NCBI GenBank assembly: GCA_963995505.1
Contig: OZ023182.1
Span: forward strand, 9,850,707 to 9,914,706
Length of the DNA stretch: 64,000 nucleotides
Source of the DNA: Hypericum androsaemum
Lineage: Eukaryota; Streptophyta; Magnoliopsida; Malpighiales; Hypericaceae
Reading direction: 5' to 3'
The first letter of the stretch is position 1. Every line of letters begins with the position of its first letter. The position numbers were made by a program, and so were the translations under genes. The notes under the pieces were generated by a model. That model did not search any database. It had not been told where the DNA came from and was given only the letters and a program-made list of their open reading frames with translations. Shown here piece by piece: positions 61,258 through 64,000 of the stretch.

Positions 61258-61703
61258 TGCAATTAGTCTATTCGCACCAATTACAGTATCAATCATTGGG
61301 GTCTCTGGGTTTATTTGTATTAAATGTTGCGGGATATAAAAACACATTTTAGCAGTATCAACACTCTCAGCGTTTTTTTCCTGGCAGCAAATTTTTTCCA
61401 TTAAATTTTACAGTCGTTGAGTTTTACTGAAATTACAGATACAATCGCGTACATGTGAGCGGGTTCTACATAGTATATATTGTAAATAGTTAAGACTACA
61501 TGGATATAGTCAACTCAATTTTTAGACTCCTACTTTTTATCAAAACCTAAACAAGTGGTAGTACTAAATAGCAATCCATCTGTAGATGTACGGCAGACCC
61601 TATGGGTAGACGGGTCTCTTTATTTGGGGTTTGAAATGGCTCTCTTATTAATTGCATGGATCATCCATCTGCTCCACTTGAAACTCTATGGCTCTGTTAT
61701 ACT

Positions 61704-62157
61704 TAGACCTGGCCATGAATTGAATCTGATTTGTGATTCGATTCGATTCGTCAATAATTCGATTCGTAAAAAAATCGATTCGAATTCATAATAAAACGAA
61801 TTAAATACGGTTCAAGATATTTATAATTCGCAAAACCGGCAAATTTAATTCGAATTCGATTCGAAAATTTGATTCGAGTTAAATCCGTGTTAAATTCGAT
61901 TCAAATTCATGTACATATAATAATAATATATGTTAAAAAAATTCAAATAAAATGGCGGGATTTGAGAGGGAAAAATTTGGTTATAATTCAATTATAATTC
62001 GGTTATAATTCGATTATAATTCGATTCGAATTCAAAAATTCATAATTCGTATTCGATTCGTCTTGTGAAGAATTGAATATGGTTTAATGTTTTGATGAAT
62101 TCGAATTCGAATAAATTCGATTCGAATTTGTCCAAATTCGAACCGTGGTCAGGTCTA
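61704..62157. mobile_element. Short hAT-type element with palindromic gattcgaatc subterminal repeats
   Basis: Ends TAGACCTGGCCA and the reverse complement of TGGTCAGGTCTA. Flanking 8-bp duplications are gttatact (61696-61703) and gttctact (62158-62165), 7 of 8 matching. The interior is nearly all gattcgattcg/ttcgaattcg motifs on both strands. No coding capacity. Confidence 0.85.
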
Positions 62158-62169
62158 GTTCTACTCCAC

Positions 62170-63380
62170 TTGCATGGATATCAATTACTACACCAATCGC
62201 TCTCATTAATTGCATGGACCATCGAGCATCTATTAGGTGTAAATAAGTCTATGTGTGGGAGTAGACAACCATCCCATAAAAAGGAGTACAGAAGAAAGAA
62301 AACGTTTTTAGTGAAATGCAGCTTTAAAAGTCTTTCATTAATTAAGTAGTCGCATATGAAAGTAAATACATAGACAAGAAAACTAAAAATAGATATGCTA
62401 GAGGAAATACAACAAAGAGTGAATATATTGTACGTTTTTCTCATAGGCATCATAAGTAATTGTGATATAGAGGCTATGTGAGCCGATAACTTCTCAAAAG
62501 AGAAGAGCCTCATCAAAATATTGTTGACCAAAATGGCAGCTCATAGACACAAAGCTATATCGAAGAGGCAACTTTGCGTAAATAAAAACTGTGATACACC
62601 TGAAACATACTCGCACAGCCAAGGCCGGATGAAACCAACCAATGCTATGTTAGCCACGAGCCAAAATAAGATTGACACTACTGATGTTGGAGCTCAAGAT
62701 TTATATCCCAGACATAGTTTATCTCGTAGAAGTTTAGTTTTATCTCTAGACTAATTTTATCTCTAATTGTAAGATTTATCTTTTTTAGGATACAGTTGGT
62801 TAAGATTAGTTTAATATATTTTCCTAGGATTTATCTAGTATTAGGATACAATTATCGAGTTATTATTTAGAAGCCTACATAAAGGCTCTAGGTTGCATTA
62901 TTGTAATTCGGACATTCCCCAATACACCTACACAGGTACAACTATCTAACTTTTTTATCTTCGTTTTTTCCCCGCTCCCTTAAATCGACAGTCTAAGGTT
63001 CTTTTTGACGTTCTATTGCTCTTCTACCCATTCTTCTTTTTTCTCCCCCTATTCGCTATTGTTCTTGAGGCGACCACTCCGAAGGTGAAGAGCCTGGGCT
63101 CGAGAAGGCTATTGCGGGAAACGGTGAAGAGCCTCTTATACGGCTCGGTAATGGTCTAAGATGAGGGGGGCTGGTGAAGATCGAGCGACGACTGGGCGGT
63201 GGTTTGAGTTGAGGAGCAGCCTGGACCCCGAGCTCCAGGACTAGTGCCTACTTGTGGACGACAGCTGGGGTAGGATTGAGCGACGACCGAGACCCGAGCA
63301 CCGGATCAATGGTCGCCAAGAGATTCATCGGTGGGACGAGCTATGCCCGGATCTAGTGCCTGAGAGGAGCGATGTGGCTA
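62170..63380. other. Intergenic DNA with LTR-like sequence
   Basis: From about 62680 (tgttggagctcaagatttat) the sequence has the look of an LTR: a TATA-like tacataaagg near 62876, a poly-T/C region, and gaggcgaccactccgaag near 63067, shared with other LTR fragments here. 63090-63380 is GC-richer and unassigned. No gene recognised. Confidence 0.4.
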
Positions 63381-63404
63381 GGAGGATGGAATACGTCGTG
63401 CAAT

Positions 63405-63965
63405 GAAAGTTCCCAACGTACTTTGTCCTCACTCGCACGTATCCCAAAAATTTCTCAAGGGGCACCCATCCCAAGACTATCCCAGTTCAAGCGCATTTAA
63501 CTTTAGAGTTCTCTCAAGATGTGTGCCAGAAAAGAAGGTGCACCTTATTGGTATAGATAGTACCAACCAAATTACTTAAGGCTTTTTCAGATAGATTATT
63601 AACAGGGTATCACATTTATCCCTCCTTAAATACGCGACGTCCTCATAGCGCCACACAAAAAATAGAACAATCCCAGAACTATTTTTGCTCAGATTCCAAT
63701 TGTGACACCCCGTGATCCGATCGACTGTCTCCACAAATCAACACGGTCATTTCCAGCGTACTTTTTCCTCACTTGCATGCATCCCAAAAACTACCCAGGG
63801 GGTCACCCATCCCAAGACTATCCCAGGTCAAACACATTTAACCTTAAAGTTCTCTCAAGATGTATGCCAGAAAAGAAATTGCACCTTGTTGGTATGGATA
63901 GTACCAATCAAATCACTTAAGGCTTTTTCAGATAGATCATTAACGGTATCACACAAGGGTTCTAC
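63405..63965. repeat. Two direct copies of an LTR fragment
   Basis: ttctcaagatgtgtgccagaaaagaagg... and its neighbours at about 63420-63610 recur at about 63763-63955 (shared catcccaagactatccca, gttctctcaagatgt, ggctttttcagataga). The second copy begins gtgacaccccgtgatccgat near 63703, the LTR start. Both resemble the LTR at 55677. The window ends shortly after, so the full element may lie to the right. Confidence 0.65.
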
Positions 63966-64000
63966 TAAGTAGAACAAAAGACTGCCCAGTGTATGCTATG

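Overview
This is nuclear DNA of a flowering plant, most likely a eudicot. Genes are split by GT-AG introns, the products are plant-specific types (anchored type-B hexokinase, clade-A PP2C, ERD7/senescence protein, plant ceramide glucosyltransferase, AdoMetDC uORF leader), and the spaces between genes are packed with hAT, MULE, MITE, LINE, SINE and LTR elements. I cannot name the species.

Layout. 0-8 kb: AT-rich DNA with a severed S-adenosylmethionine decarboxylase 5' leader (promoter, leader intron, tiny and small uORFs) and a minisatellite, but no decarboxylase body. 8.15-12.2 kb: complete 9-exon hexokinase (+). 12.5-31.6 kb: a head-to-tail segmental duplication. Unit 1 (about 12.54-19.43 kb) holds an intact 3-hydroxyisobutyrate dehydrogenase-like gene (-) and a broken 5' half of a SpoU rRNA methyltransferase gene. 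Unit 2 (about 19.43-31.6 kb) holds a destroyed dehydrogenase copy and the intact methyltransferase (+). Each unit was then hit by different transposons: composite hAT, MULE and nested hAT in unit 1; LINE, LTR retrotransposon and MITE in unit 2. The partner unit therefore shows each insertion's empty site. 31.7-36.4 kb: intergenic, with a TIR element, an 84-bp AT microsatellite, a minisatellite and a MULE carrying a gene scrap. 37.2-47.6 kb: ceramide glucosyltransferase (+, 14 exons, one GC-AG intron), cytochrome b5-like protein (-, 5 exons), ERD7-like senescence-domain protein (+, 5 exons). 47.6-51.0 kb: clade-A PP2C (-, 5 exons) with two ABREs upstream. 51.5-64 kb: repeats, including an LTR retrotransposon with an acidic repeat ORF, hAT elements, a truncated LINE, a Pack-MULE carrying a piece of a different SpoU methyltransferase gene, and fragments of a second LTR family.

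The gene order hexokinase, HIBADH-like, SpoU methyltransferase, ceramide glucosyltransferase matches, as I recall, two paralogous Arabidopsis blocks (HXK1 beside an HIBADH-like gene on chromosome 4; HXK2, a SpoU gene and the glucosyltransferase on chromosome 2), so this window seems to keep the unsplit ancestral order. The genes do not form one pathway. PP2C (ABA co-receptor) and ERD7 (dehydration response) are convergent stress-related neighbours. Exon boundaries were read by eye from splice consensus, reading frame and remembered family sequence; every multi-exon model closes in frame at a family-typical length.
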